Source: Rhododendron vialii (Eukaryota > Streptophyta > Magnoliopsida > Ericales > Ericaceae). Taken from it: DNA of 64,000 nucleotides. Below the pieces are notes generated by a model that saw only the letters and a program-made list of their open reading frames with translations, made no database searches and was not told the DNA's origin. A program made the translations under genes and the position numbers. Positions 9,007-20,876 of this stretch are shown piece by piece. Location: assembly GCF_030253575.1 (NCBI RefSeq), contig NC_080559.1, forward strand, positions 30,778,501 through 30,842,500. Direction: 5' to 3'. How positions within the stretch are numbered: position 1 is the first letter of the stretch; every line of letters begins with the position of its first letter.

Positions 9007-11537
9007 GAAAATATACAAGCATTGCTCTATTGGGTTCCAACCCTACTTATGCAAATACCCAAATCCCATCAAAACCATTTGGATTCTTCCCAAGTACTGA
9101 GGAGTCTTTGGCAAGCAAACTTGCATTCATATTGCAAGCTTGTCCGGACCACTCTGTGCTTAAACAAGGCCAGCAAGTTCATACCCAAATCATATTAAAT
9201 GGAATTCGTAACATGGGTCTGCTGGGTACGAGGGTTTTGGGTGTTTATGTCCTTTGTTCTAGCTTCAAAGACGCCAAGAAGTTGTTTTATCAGCTTGATT
9301 TGTCCTATGCTTCGCCTTGGAATTGGATGATCAGAGGGTTTACTATCCTGGGGTTGTATGATTTTGCATTGTTGTTTTACTTCAAGATGTTGGGTTTTGG
9401 AACTTGTCCTGATAAGTATACTTTCCCTTATGTCATAAAAGCTTGTGGTGGTTTGAATTCGGTACAATTGGGGAAATCGATTCATGAGACGATACGGTTG
9501 ATGGGTTATGAGATGGACGTGTTTGTGGGGAGTTCTTTGATCAAATTTTATGCTGATAATGGGTGTATCGGCGACGCTCATTGCTTGTTCGATAAAATGC
9601 CTGTTAGAGATGGTGTTTTGTGGAATGTGATGCTTTATGGTTACGTGAAATGCGGATATTTGGATGATGTTATTGGGTTGTTTAGGGAAATGAGAAACAC
9701 TGAAATTCAGCCTAATTCGGTAACTTACACCTCCATTTTATCTATCTGTACCTCAGAAGGAATGATTAAATTCGGTACTCAGCTTCATGGGCTTATCGTT
9801 AGAAGTGGATTGGAGATGAACTCTCCAGTGGCCAACACATTGCTCGCAATGTATGCGAAATGTCGTTGCTTATCTGAAGCTCGTGCTTTGTTTGATGCTA
9901 TACCACAAACTGATTTGGTGAGTTGGAATGGAATGATTGGAGGTTATGTGCAAAACGGGTTTATGTTTGAGGCTTCAGATTTGTTTCAGAAAATGATATC
10001 CGCTGGTGTCAAACCAGACTCGATAACTTTTGCAAGCATTCTTCCTTCGATTTCTGAATCTGCAAACTTAGAACTAGCCAAGGAAATCCACTGCTATGTT
10101 ATAAGACAGGGTGTGCCCTTGGATATGTTTTTGAAGAGTGCACTTATTGATGTGTACTTTAAGTGCAAGGATGTGGAGATGGCACACAATCTTTTCAATG
10201 GAAATGCTGAAATAGATATAGTCATTTTCACAGCTATGATTTCAGGGCATGTGCTTAATGGGATAAACTTCAGTGCCTTGGAAGTTTTCCGGAGGTTGCT
10301 ACTTGAGCGAATGATGCCAAATGCAGTAACCTTGGCGAGTGTTTTACCTGCTTGTGCTGGTTTGGCTGCTTTAACACTAGGTAAGGAAGTACATGGTTAT
10401 ATCCTGAAAAAAGGGCTTGAGGGAAGCTGTTTTTTGGGTAGTGCAATTTCAGATATGTATTCAAAGTGTGGAAGATTGGACCTTGCTCATCAAATTTTCA
10501 CAAGAATGTCCGAAAAGGACTCTGTTTGTTGGAATTCAATGATAACAAGCTGTTCCCAGAATGGCAAACCAGAGGAGGCCATTCAACTTTTCCGGCAAAT
10601 GGGCAAGGAAGGAGCCAAATACGATTGCGTAAGCATATCAGCTGCTCTTTCCTCTTGTGCGAATTTACCGGCACTTCACTATGGGAAAGAGATTCACTGC
10701 TTCATGATGAGAGGTTCATTGACCTCTGATTTTTTTGCCGAAAGTGCACTGATAGACATGTATGCCAAATGTGGAAACTTGAATTTAGCACGCCGTGTTT
10801 TTGATATTATGCAAGGGAAAAATGAAGTGTCGTGGAATAGTATCATTGCTGCTTATGGGAATCATGGTCATCTTGAGGAATCTCTTGACCTATTCCGTGA
10901 AATGATAAAAGAAGGATTTCAGCCCGACCATGTCACATTTCTTGCCATTATATCAGCTTGTGGCCATTCAGGGAAAGTTGAAGGAGGAAAGTTCTACTTC
11001 CAATGCATGACTCAGGAGTACGGGATTATGGCGCGAATGGAGCATTATTCATGTATGGTTGATTTGTTCGCACGAGCCGGTCGGTTAAACGAAGCATTTG
11101 ACATCATAGAAAGCATGCCATTTGATCCTGATGCAGGTGTTTGGGGAACATTGCTTGGAGCTTGTAGGGTTCATGGCGACGTTGAGCTCGCCGAGCTGGC
11201 TTCCAAACACCTTTTCGAGATGGACCCACAAAATTCCGGTTACTACGTGTTACTATCGAATTTACAAGCTGATGCTGGGAAATGGGATGGTGTGGTTAAA
11301 ACAAGAAGCATGATGAAACAAAGAGGAGTGATAAAGGTACCGGGGTATAGTTGGGTTGAGGTGAACAATGCCACCCACATGTTTGTTGCTGCGGACGCAA
11401 GTCATCCGCAGTCTTCTGAGATCTATCTCTTGTTGAAGAATCTTCTTCTGGAGCTGAGAAGAGAGGGATACGTTCCTCGACTTAACGTCCAATTGCACCC
11501 ACGAACAGCTCCATCGCCATCAAAGATAATTGTGTAG
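8973..11537 (+). CDS. Pentatricopeptide repeat protein, PLS class with E domain (854 aa)
   Basis: This is an organelle RNA-binding protein predicted to act in mitochondria or plastids on specific transcripts. It is one intronless frame. The frame stays open to a GTG at 8814, but the first ATG is at 8973 (MYYHKHIYPTLRKYTS), giving 854 aa. This close fit to the length I recall for Arabidopsis At4g21300 (857 aa), which the whole protein resembles, supports the start. More than twelve P, L and S repeats run from about residue 50 to 740, with signatures such as FVGSSLIKFYADNGCIGDA, WNSMITSCSQNGKPEEAI and SALIDMYAKCGNLNLARRVF. The C-terminus has the E motif (GVWGTLLGACRVHGDVELAE, GYYVLLSNLQADAGKWDGV) and a partial E+ (PGYSWVEVNNATHMF). 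There is no DYW deaminase domain, so any editing role would need a partner. The family call is firm. The RNA target is unknown. Confidence 0.95.
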   Translation: MYYHKHIYPTLRKYTSIALLGSNPTYANTQIPSKPFGFFPSTEESLASKLAFILQACPDHSVLKQGQQVHTQIILNGIRNMGLLGTRVLGVYVLCSSFKDAKKLFYQLDLSYASPWNWMIRGFTILGLYDFALLFYFKMLGFGTCPDKYTFPYVIKACGGLNSVQLGKSIHETIRLMGYEMDVFVGSSLIKFYADNGCIGDAHCLFDKMPVRDGVLWNVMLYGYVKCGYLDDVIGLFREMRNTEIQPNSVTYTSILSICTSEGMIKFGTQLHGLIVRSGLEMNSPVANTLLAMYAKCRCLSEARALFDAIPQTDLVSWNGMIGGYVQNGFMFEASDLFQKMISAGVKPDSITFASILPSISESANLELAKEIHCYVIRQGVPLDMFLKSALIDVYFKCKDVEMAHNLFNGNAEIDIVIFTAMISGHVLNGINFSALEVFRRLLLERMMPNAVTLASVLPACAGLAALTLGKEVHGYILKKGLEGSCFLGSAISDMYSKCGRLDLAHQIFTRMSEKDSVCWNSMITSCSQNGKPEEAIQLFRQMGKEGAKYDCVSISAALSSCANLPALHYGKEIHCFMMRGSLTSDFFAESALIDMYAKCGNLNLARRVFDIMQGKNEVSWNSIIAAYGNHGHLEESLDLFREMIKEGFQPDHVTFLAIISACGHSGKVEGGKFYFQCMTQEYGIMARMEHYSCMVDLFARAGRLNEAFDIIESMPFDPDAGVWGTLLGACRVHGDVELAELASKHLFEMDPQNSGYYVLLSNLQADAGKWDGVVKTRSMMKQRGVIKVPGYSWVEVNNATHMFVAADASHPQSSEIYLLLKNLLLELRREGYVPRLNVQLHPRTAPSPSKIIV

Positions 11538-12096
11538 ATATATCAACACTTTTTTATCTTTCTTAGTTTTCCTCACATTAGCAACGTCTTCTGTGGGAGG
11601 TGATTGACACACACTCATAAAAAGCAAGTAATGAAAAATGAATAATACTACTGAAAATCGAGGCTTCACCATGCGTCTTTCGACCTGTTTCTGCCCTTGT
11701 CGTTTAGAACTATCATCTCCATTCTATGTTTCCAAACCTTGTGGTAACAGAAAACTGATGTGAAAGACCACAAACCCACACTGCGTACGAAGAGCTGCGG
11801 TATGTTCGGACCCTCGGGCAAAGAGCGAGCAGTTCAGTCCCTGCCAAATCTTCCTCAGAAATTTCCAAGGATTTCACGTAACTTGGAATGATTTTGCGTC
11901 CGTCACTTTTACTTTTATTATGTGTTAAATTAAAGATGTGTAAACCATACTTTTTGTGGAATTAATTTGGCCAAACCATGGAAAATCTAGTCTTGTTTAT
12001 TTAGCTACACCAATTAATATTACTTTTCCTTGCTTTACTTCTTTTGCATAACATTCTTTTCTTCCCTTCATCACCAAGACATCACAAATTCCTTTG

Positions 12097-12132
<36 letters not shown>

Positions 12133-12199
12133 ATTCTTCAAATACCTAAAAATCTATCCCACGCCAAAGCAGAAAGCATCTCTGCTTTGAGTTATAGCA
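11538..12199. other. Spacer and promoter of the second small gene
   Basis: The first part is the PPR 3' flank. From about 11990 the sequence becomes TC-rich, with a (TC)n microsatellite at 12099-12129 about 70 bases before the start codon, in the expected leader. I see no further gene. Confidence 0.5.
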
Positions 12200-12537
12200 A
12201 TGGGTGCTAATTCTCTTCATGTCGCAGCGCCTGCCGTTGCTGCTGCAATTGGGATATATTTCTTCGAGAAAACTCATTCCAATACCAAGGTGAAATCGTT
12301 TAACTTGCCTTCCCTCCCATCTTTTCACGGAACCGTCCCATGCTACTACTAATATTTTCAATTATCAGTTCAGAATCTTAATACCTATTGGCGGTTAAAC
12401 AGGAACTACCGGGTGGCATGCGGAAATCAATGGCGAATATGTTGGCCAAATTGAGGGAAGAGGTGAAGAGCAATCGAGCGCCAAAGTTGGCACCGCAGTT
12501 TGATGGGTTACACTGTTTCGAAACCTTGGTGGATTAG
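12200..12537 (+). CDS. Small plant protein with C-terminal APQFDGLHCFETLVD motif, two exons (74 aa)
   Basis: Exon 1 is 12200-12289 and exon 2 is 12403-12537. The donor AAG/GTGAAA and acceptor AAACAG join in phase 0. The protein begins MGANSLHVAAPAVAAAIGIY, a short hydrophobic stretch (about residues 9-22) that could be a membrane anchor or targeting signal. A basic/acidic amphipathic segment with LAKLREEVKSNRAPK follows, and the protein ends APQFDGLHCFETLVD. This end matches the C-terminus of the protein at 7897-8193 (A-P-x-[LF]-D-G-x-x-C-F-E-T-[LI]-V), although the N-terminal parts do not align. I do not recognise a named function. Neither exon exceeds 135 bases, so simple reading-frame scans miss it. 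Confidence comes from clean splicing, correct phase and the shared motif. Confidence 0.75.
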
Positions 12538-13495
12538 TCATTGATCTCTCCCCTGCAGCAGGATTAATGGCTGACCAAATCCTTCTACCCGAAGAAATCA
12601 AGATTAACAGTTATTCTTTTTCTTTTTTGAACAGCAGAACATTACATCCAAGTATTCATTACGCATTGCCCTCTTGCAAATACCAGACTTGTCATGTTTT
12701 ATCGAAAGAGAAATAAGTTGGCATTTTCTTGAACTACTTTTGTGTTCTGATTTGGTAGGTTTCGTTACGCTGGAAACATAATAATTTTACTTGCTGCGTA
12801 TCAACTGCAGAAATTCATCCAAACCATAACAAAATAACTTGACTGACGAAAGTAAACATTTGAGATCACTCAAATCAAGGCAAGAGGGAAAAGGGTCACC
12901 AGTAGTAATATCTTCAGGTTCTCTCAGATGGAAGGATATCAATAGTGGGAAACTGGGGATGCTAGCTCAACTCAAATAGCAGCAGACAGTGAAATAGCTA
13001 TCCAGAATGATTCCAGTGGAACTTAGGTTGGGTTTCCCCTATTGTTTAAACGGGCTAAAGCACATAAAAATACGGATTTCAAGACAAGTTATTATGCTCA
13101 CATACATCAACTAAAAGTTCATTTAGCGAAAAACAACTTGTCTAAAGTCCTTAAGCTACAAACAGACTTTTTAGGGGAAACCTAGCCTAAGTGAAAATGA
13201 AGAGAAAAAAATAGTAGTAGCTGAAGGAAAACCTAAACAGAACAAGTTAGTGTAATTACCTAAACAAAAAGATTCTGCCACCAATGAATACAACAATATG
13301 TTCTCTTTCACGTAGCTACTGAGGCGTCGTGTTCATAGAAAAGTACTGTAGAGAGAAATAAAAACCCTCATCATGTGTGAGAAGGTGAGCGACACGAGCT
13401 CGTAACAATCACATATGGAAAAAGTAACAAAGAACAACTGAGTTCTAAAAAATGAGACTTCAGTTACATCTTCTGTATCAGCCCCTCTTGCAGAA
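12538..13495. other. Spacer between convergent genes
   Basis: No gene is seen. It holds the 3' flanks of the small gene and of the START-domain gene, plus a short MITE-like inverted repeat at 13023-13190. Confidence 0.5.
13023..13190. repeat. Short MITE with TTAGGTTGGGTTTCCCCT ends
   Basis: The left end TTAGGTTGGGTTTCCCCT is matched by the inverted right end AGGGGAAACCTAGCCTAA. The length is about 168 bp. It is non-coding. The TTA/TAA at the tips is compatible with a PIF/Harbinger-like insertion, but the superfamily is not certain. Confidence 0.6.
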
Positions 13496-16400
13496 CTATA
13501 ATCCCCGTCCAATGTTTCCAAACCTTCTGGCAACACCAAATATAACTGCCTTAGTCAAGAGGCCACGATCAAGAGTACAAGCAAGGACGACAGCCCCACC
13601 AAAAACTATGAGCTTGGGGATGTTCAGACCCCCAGGCTTCTCAGGTGAAGAACCTTGCAGTTCAGTCTCTGGTGAATCTTCTTCAGAAATTTCCAAGGAT
13701 TTCATGTAGTCTGGATTGATTTTGGTGTTGATCTGAGCCAAAACTGCAGACCTAGAGAGTGGTGCTCCAGATGCTCTTTCCTTCTGGTAGAGACGTAAAC
13801 CACGCTCAATATTCTTGACGGCTCCCCACATCCCTTGCCTTATTCCAAATTTTGCGATTTCCCGTGGGATGCCCATGTCTTCATGATGGAAGAGAATCAC
13901 CTCACAGGCAGTTAGCTGGCCATCCCCTTTGCTTGATTCCGCTGTTTCACGCACATAAAAAAAAACACCTAAAATTTTCAAATTCAACCTTAAAGAACTA
14001 AGACTGCATAGCTAAAAGTAAGTTTGGAATAGAACACACGCTTGCACAAAGAAAATACTACAGAGCATGCATAAGTATAGAGAATACTGGATGGGGTCCT
14101 CTGTCTGCATTTTCCTACGCGTGTGTCGTCCTTAATAAAATAAAAGGAAATAACTCTGCTCAACAATAACCTCCTGTATAGCACACAAACAATCAACTCT
14201 TTCTGGGGGTTCCTCAAGTGACAGAAATTGTTGTTCTTAAGGAAAATCTAAAGATTACATTCCTGCAGCAGATAGAAAATGGAGAATCAACTACACCATG
14301 TCAAAGAGCAGCCCCTTTTTTCCTTCCTTCCTTCATTTAATCTCCATCTTTCTGCTTCTCTGCACTAATTCTTGAATCTGTGACCTGGCTTTGCAATTAA
14401 TCCAAGAGCTAATGGGAACAACAGAATTGAAAGAGAGAGGAAAGAGGAAGGAAGAGAAAGAGAGGTGGTCGGAGGTGAAAGATATGAGCATAGAGGAAGA
14501 AATTGGAAGAGGCACATGAAGGAAAACCAGCGGTGCTGTGGCCTGTGAGGGAAGTGAATAGTTTTTGGTGAGGGGCAGCGGCTTACAGTAGTTTATAGTT
14601 GACAAGAGTCAGACAGATGAAAACAGAGGATGGGCGGCAAGAGAGTTGGGACAGAAAGAAAGGGACACAGGATCCCAATCAATGGCTGCACTTATCATTT
14701 GTTGTGTGCTTCAATCATGATGATTTCAAGTTGTAACCTTTCTTGTCCTAAGAAACAAACAAGCAAACTTACCAGAGTCTGTAAAAAGAATTTTTAACCA
14801 AAGGGAAGGGGAGGTTATCCACAGGAAGAACTGCCAAACAACAACCGCTTTACCCAAACACATATCCTATTATTTTAAAATTAAGAGAAGAGAAATGAAC
14901 AAATGTAAAAGTTTAACATAAGAAAAATGAAAACAAAGTCACCATTTACCTGCTTGGATGCACCAACTTGAATAGAAAAGATCAACACGTCTTGGTTTGT
15001 CACGTCTTGGAATAGAAGGGCCGGGAACCCCCTGTTAGAGAAAGTTGGATCAGTCAAGAATACCAACTAGAACTCATGGGTAAGATGGCAACCAACAATG
15101 AGAAACCACGGGTATACTCCAAGAAAGTTATCTATTTGACAAAAAATCGTTGTCTTCGGCATCATCCATAGAAGTTTACACCAACTCTTTGTTTGGGATA
15201 AAATGACTCTCCTAGGTTGTTTGTGAGGTCTTCAACTACAAATGATAAATCCCTACACACTAACTAAGCACATGCAAGACTCCTAAAGCTTTCGCATCCT
15301 GTTTTTAGGGTCCACTTCTAAAGCTCGACCCTTCTAGCAAAAAACAATGGTGCTCATCTAATTTAATATGTTCAAACTTGTCAATAGCAATACATCAAAT
15401 ACATGATGCCCCATTGCCCATAAAGACTGTCTGTGTCAACCACTTTGCTTGTCCTTTAGTCTTTCTCAAGACACGCATCCCTTAACAGGAAGTACCTTTA
15501 TTCCTTTTCAAGAATATGGTGTTCTTGTCCTTTTTGTTGTTCGAAGTACCTTACTTCACATACCTTTGTCACGCAGTAATACGATCGTCCTGAATCCCAT
15601 ATTCGACGGCCTATTATATACTCTCTGTCACTACAAAAAAAGGGAAACTGTGCCAAAGAGCATGAGGGAAGATAATTTATTTGCAAGCAAAAACACAATG
15701 TAGTGACAGCTGAAAGTAGATTTCTTACCTTCCTGATCCAATGAACTACCATGGTTCCTGTGGTGGGGCATTCTTCTATTGTGGTAGAATGAATGAGCAT
15801 GTCATCCCACTTCAATCGGAACTCATCATCCCAAAAGAAGTCTCTCAATAATTCTGGCGTGGCATTCTCGTAGACAGTTTTGCTGCAATATTGAGGAGGA
15901 CCAGTCTAACAAACCAATCAAAAGAAGTTAGATAAAGAGAAAAAATTAGATACTTGGTACTTCTGAAAACGGCATGAATCCAAATTAATCCCACGCGCAA
16001 ATAATTAGCTACAGAATTATAATGCAATTTTTTATAAAAATGGGGAAAACCGAACCTCTGCATCTCTCTGCCATGCTTGGTAGCTCATACCGGGGGCAGA
16101 ACGGTCCATCATATGTTTCCAAGGGGGACCCCCATCTTTCCTATCTACAAGATGGCATAAATGTTCTAAATCCTCCTCCGTCACAGCGAGACGCTCTTTT
16201 TCTTTGAGTTGTGATGAACTGGACACGCAACATGGTGTGGTCAGCAGTTTGTTCTCAATTAACCAAATTCCCATCACTTTTTGCATATTATGGATATGTT
16301 CAGTGATGCACATGGATTACGGAACACCAGTAGAAGGACGACATTAATCACAATGAAGTGAATCCTTGTTGAAAAACGACATTACCCATGTTTAAACCTA

Positions 16401-16952
16401 GGATTTGTAGGATGCTTCTTCTACTTCTTTATTTTCCACAGGTACACTTGTATATATGTCCAGTAAGGCAGTAAGGTCATCATGGAGCTATGTTTAGGCA
16501 TACTCAATTAAGTAACTTGCTTAAAAGAACACATTGCCTATGTTTAAACCTTGGACTTGCATTCATTTTACTCTCATTTCCTTAATCCCGCCAAAAAAAA
16601 AGAGAAAAAGCTTTCGATTCATGTGCTTTTGTCCCATCTTTCCTCTCCTCAAACGCAGAATTCAATTACATATAAACCTTAGACAAACATAAAAAAAAAT
16701 AAGTCAATACAATGACTAGGGTTACCTGCAATTGGTGTCTTTGGCCACTGGTACAGAAGCTTGTTCCTTCTCCACACCATCTTCCATTGCACAAGTGCCA
16801 TAACTAGGGTTCCCACCAAAACCCTTTATTGGCGACGAAAAGTTGAATTTACCATCATGACCCAAGGTCGCCCATCTGGGTTTCCAAGCCGAACCCACAA
16901 TAACCCCAACGAAAAACGCAACCCAAACAGCAACAAAACACAAAAACAACAT
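13496..16952 (-). CDS. START-domain lipid-binding protein with N- and C-terminal membrane segments (392 aa)
   Basis: It is predicted to bind and move a lipid or sterol at a membrane. Six exons on the minus strand join in frame: 16726-16952, 16056-16218, 15729-15905, 15564-15647, 14950-15031 and 13496-13941. All introns are GT-AG, and the acceptor of exon 2 is the least certain because its pyrimidine tract is weak. The start MLFLCFVAVWVAFFVGVIVG is a signal anchor. The START domain runs from about residue 85 (VTEEDLEHLCHLVDRKDGG) to about 300, with PELLRDFFWDDEFRLKWDDM, TGTMVVHWIRKFPFFCSDRE and REYIIGRRIW. The tail IPKLIVFGGAVVLACTLDRG is a second hydrophobic segment. This layout matches the plant family of At1g55960 and At3g13062 (annotated polyketide cyclase / lipid transport superfamily). 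The ligand is unknown. Confidence 0.92.
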
Positions 16953-18294
16953 AACTCACGAGGCAACGAAGATTAAAAAGGGAAACTGTACAAAGGGTAT
17001 TTGGTTTCTGGGAAGGGGTAGAACTTTGACTCCGCAAGCGGAGATGTAGAGAGGAAGAAAGAAAGAAAGGGAAGAAGCAAATATAGGCAGAGTTTTTATT
17101 TTTTCCAAGGAAAAAAAAAAAAAAAAGAGGAGGAGAAGCTAGAAAGAGACAGAGTGGGCTTATCTTTGGGGATAATGATGATGGGGACGCGAGGGGTAGA
17201 GAAGGTTGTTTGTTGGTTTTTGATCGTGTATGAGTGGCAGTGGTTTGTTTTTCGATTTCTCAAGAGAATTGTCCTCCTCCAAACACGGCTCTGCGTTTGG
17301 CAACTAGCGAATGGAGTATGGTTTACCGTAGGAAATCGCTTCTCTGTCGTCCCTGTTTGGACTGCAAAAAGCAGTCGGAGTCGTCCAAAAAGTATTTTTA
17401 ATTAGGATGTTGATTTTGTCATTTCTTTTTTCATTCCAAAATTATTTCCCTTTAATTATGGTATGGTTTACTACTCCTATAATTTGTGGGAGAATAATAC
17501 AGTAATTTCTTTCCGCATAGAGTTTTTTTAATTTATTTAAACTATTGATTACTAAAATAAACAAATGAGATGAGACTGCAATGCTTCCCTGCGTATCTCG
17601 GGGGGGACCTTTACCATACGTGTGCCCTAACTGCTTTGCCAATGGGATAAAATTTATCCACCGCTCTAGGTCCATGCTCCAATTGCCACTTAGCAACCCC
17701 TCCGTTCAATAGCAAGAAATGTTGTATGGAAATAGATTTTTGGGAAAAGTGAAGTGAGATGAAGTAGAGAAAAATGAAATTCAATTTTCTTGTATGTGTT
17801 CTCTTCAAAAGAATCTTGCAGGAAAAGTAATATTCACAAATTTAAATGGATTATATTTCATTTTTAACTTTGTGCTTCCAATCCAGTGCATACAATACTA
17901 AAGAAAAATTAAATTACACAACAAAAAATATAATAGTTTAGCACATTTTATGAACTCAAGAGATTTGCTTGAACCCTTTAAATAATAGTGGAGTAACGGA
18001 GAGCCGCCTATCAAAATGGATATAATGAGAAAGCTTATTACTTACCCACCATAAACAAACATTGACAAGAGATGTATGAAAGACTCCAATAGCCATTTTA
18101 GACTTTTTAGTGTGAGTTGAGTTCCCACGCAAAAGTAACGAAGTTGGTCCCTTCAATCTCCTATAGCACTCAAAAATCCCTCTTAGAAACGGACTGGCTA
18201 CACCGCCAATGTCACAGTCGCTGTGAGAGAGATGGAGTATATGGTAAGGCTGCGTTATTCTTAAAGAGATTATATTCTACACGGACCTTCCGAG

Positions 18295-19330
18295 TAGAAG
18301 GAGAAGTCTGCCCATCCAATGAAAAAAGGACAGGTCAGTGGACAATCTGCAATACACTATTTCACACGTGAAATGGGCATGACTATTTTGATGATTTTGT
18401 GGGGTCCATTTTGGATCCCAAAATAATTACCCAAATCGCAAGTTATTTTTAAAATATTTCTTATGGGTTCTTAGCTCAATCTGATATGCGTAAGAGTTTT
18501 TTCGGCATTCGTAGGGACTCTACGGATTCTAAAAAAGCCCTTAACGACTTATAGATGATTTGTTGGTCCCATTTTGGGCTCCAAAAAAAATATTCAAAAC
18601 ACAAGTTGTTCATAAAATATTATTTTATGTGTTCTTGTAATAAATTAGCTTAATCTGATATTTGTAAGGACTTTTTCCAGCATTCATAGAGGCTTTACGA
18701 ATTCTAAAATAGCCCTTAACGATTTATAGATGATTTTGTAGATCTCATTTTGGGTCAAAAATTTTATTCAAAACGTAAGTTGTTCGTAGTATTTTTTATG
18801 GAGCTTTGTAAAAAATTAATTCAATCCGATATTCATAAAGGTTTTTTCAAAAAAATTGGGGTTTTTCTGCTTTCATACAAGCCTTAAAATTTTTTAAAAA
18901 ACCTTTATGGACATCGGATTGAACTAATTTTTTACAATAATCCATAAAACAATTTTTTAAGAACAACTTGCGTTTTGAATAAATTATTTGGGGCCTGAAA
19001 TGGGGCCTACAAAATCATTTATAAATCGTTAAGGGTTTTTTCATAATTCGTAAGGCCGCTACGAATGCTAAAAAAAACTACGAATTCTGAAAAAAAAAAT
19101 CTTGCAGATATCATATTAAGCTAATATTTTACAAAAACTCATAAAAAATATTTTAAGAATAACTTGCAGTTTAAACATTTTTTTTGAAATCCGAAATGAA
19201 TCCTACAAAATCATCAAAATAGTCATGCTCATTTCACGTGTGAAACAGTGTATTGCATTTGCTGAGTTGATTGCTCACTTCCCTAGCTGGCTTGTCCATT
19301 TTTCATTGGGTGGGCAGACTTCTCCTTACT
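18295..19330. repeat. 1-kb inverted-repeat element with tandem units inside each arm
   Basis: The outer ends AAGGAGAAGTCTGCCCA (about 18299) and TGGGCAGACTTCTCCTT (about 19310-19326) are inverted copies. They are followed inward by a matching TTTCACACGTGAAAT block and a GACTATTTTGATGATTTTGT block on both sides. Inside, a unit of about 165-175 bp (landmarks CCATTTTGG, CAAGTTGTTC, CTTAATCTGATATT, GCCCTTAACGATTTATA) occurs about three times in direct order on the left half and about twice inverted on the right half. It is non-coding. No target duplication was found. The superfamily is unknown. Confidence 0.75.
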
Positions 19331-19458
19331 ATTTGTAATTTTCTGCTGAAGTATCTTGGGTTGGGTGATAGTCTCAATCACACACAGGAAGCATCAATAG
19401 TTTTGTACTTTTGTGTAGTGTTTTCAACGTGTTGGTGTATTCGCTCAATGATTGATAC

Positions 19459-20876
19459 GGGGTGTTTGGAAGCCAATTTTTTGACTTTTCATTTTTAACT
19501 TTTTATCTTTTTGGCTTATGAGATTATAATCAGAATATATTTTGTATTTGGTAGAGTGTTTAGATGATATGTACAAAATGCATTTTACAGTAGGAATAGT
19601 GTTTGGAAGATATGGAATGAAAATGAATTATGGATTGATTTTTTACTACATTGCCCCCGATTATTAATAATAGTGTATAATGTATATAAATAATATTTTA
19701 ATCAATTTTTTTAAATTTACTTTTGAAATTGGATGTACATGACCCAAAAGTGTCCCCTTTTTTTTAATTATATATTTTTTATTTCAATTATTGTTTGCTA
19801 TTATGTGAAGAACTGGTGGGAGGTGAAGGAAAATCAGTTGAGAGATAACATTCCAAAACGGACCCAGGGCTTTGCTGCCTCCATGGCACAACAACCCCTA
19901 CCATGACTAAAAACGTCAACGTTTTGGTTTTAAAAAAAATTCTTACCATCAATTTGCAATCTTATAGAGCAGAAATATGATTATGAGAGCCTTAGAGACA
20001 AAATTTGATTATGTCTCTTTAGAATAATATGATCAGAATAATAAGATCTTCACACCCGTTCAAACGGATTAAAAATTGGAGTATTTAATTTTATAACCAT
20101 ATTTTTTAATATATAAACGGTCTAAAAAAATTAAGTGCTCAAATTTTCACTCTGTTTGAATCAGTGCAAAGATCTTGTTATTCTTATCATATTATTCTAA
20201 ATGGTCATAATTAATTTTTATTTATAAGACTCTCATAAGCACATTTTTCTCTACAGAGTCCTAAATAAAGAACATATACTAAATATGAGAGCCCTAGAGA
20301 TAAAAATAAATTACGACGCTTTAGAATAATACGATCAGAATAAACAAGATATTTTCACCGATTCAAACGGAGTGAAAATTTGAGCACTTAATTTTTTGAG
20401 ACCGTTTATATATTAAAAAATATGATTAAAAAATTAAGTACTCCAATTTTTAATCCGTTTGAATGGGTATGAAGATCTTATTATTCTGATCATATTATTC
20501 TAAAGAGACATAATCAAATTTTGTCTCTATGACTCTCATAATCACGTTTCTGCTCCATATGATTGTAAATTGATGGCAAGGTTTTTTTTTAAAACCAAAA
20601 CGTTGCCCTTTTTAGTCCCCGGGTCCTTGAAAACCGAAGGCAAAATGGAGATTATCCAAAAGGCAGAGGGTATGGTTGTCTTTTTGGCATGGCTGAATTC
20701 CAAAATGGGAAAATAAGAATTGGAAAAGCTCCTATTATCAGATTCTGTCTTTTATTTTAGAAACAAGAAATCGAAAAATCTATTTTACCTGAAACCTATT
20801 TTCTCCTTTCCTGCCAAACACCCAAAATCCAAAAATGAGAATTTGAAAATGTAAAAAGTGGCCATCCAAACACCCC
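19459..20876. repeat. Possible larger TIR element enclosing a hairpin
   Basis: GGGGTGTTTGGAAGCCAATT at the left matches the inverted GTGGCCATCCAAACACCCC at the right. Inside the two ends the sequence stays loosely complementary for about 40-60 bases. The 713-bp hairpin at 19905-20617 lies within and may be a later insertion or its core. No target duplication was recognised, so this is a tentative call. Confidence 0.4.
19905..20617. repeat. 713-bp long hairpin with nested palindromes
   Basis: GACTAAAAACGTCAACGTTT on the left matches the inverted AAACGTTGCCCTTTTTAGTC on the right. Complementarity continues through the whole arms (left about 19905-20260, right about 20280-20617), including TTTTGGTTTTAAAA, ATTTGATTATGTCTCTTTAG and ATTATTCTGATCATATTATT. 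Each arm is itself an imperfect palindrome centred on ATATTTTTTAATATATAAAC. It is non-coding. A transcript would fold into a branched or long double-stranded RNA. Confidence 0.85.
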
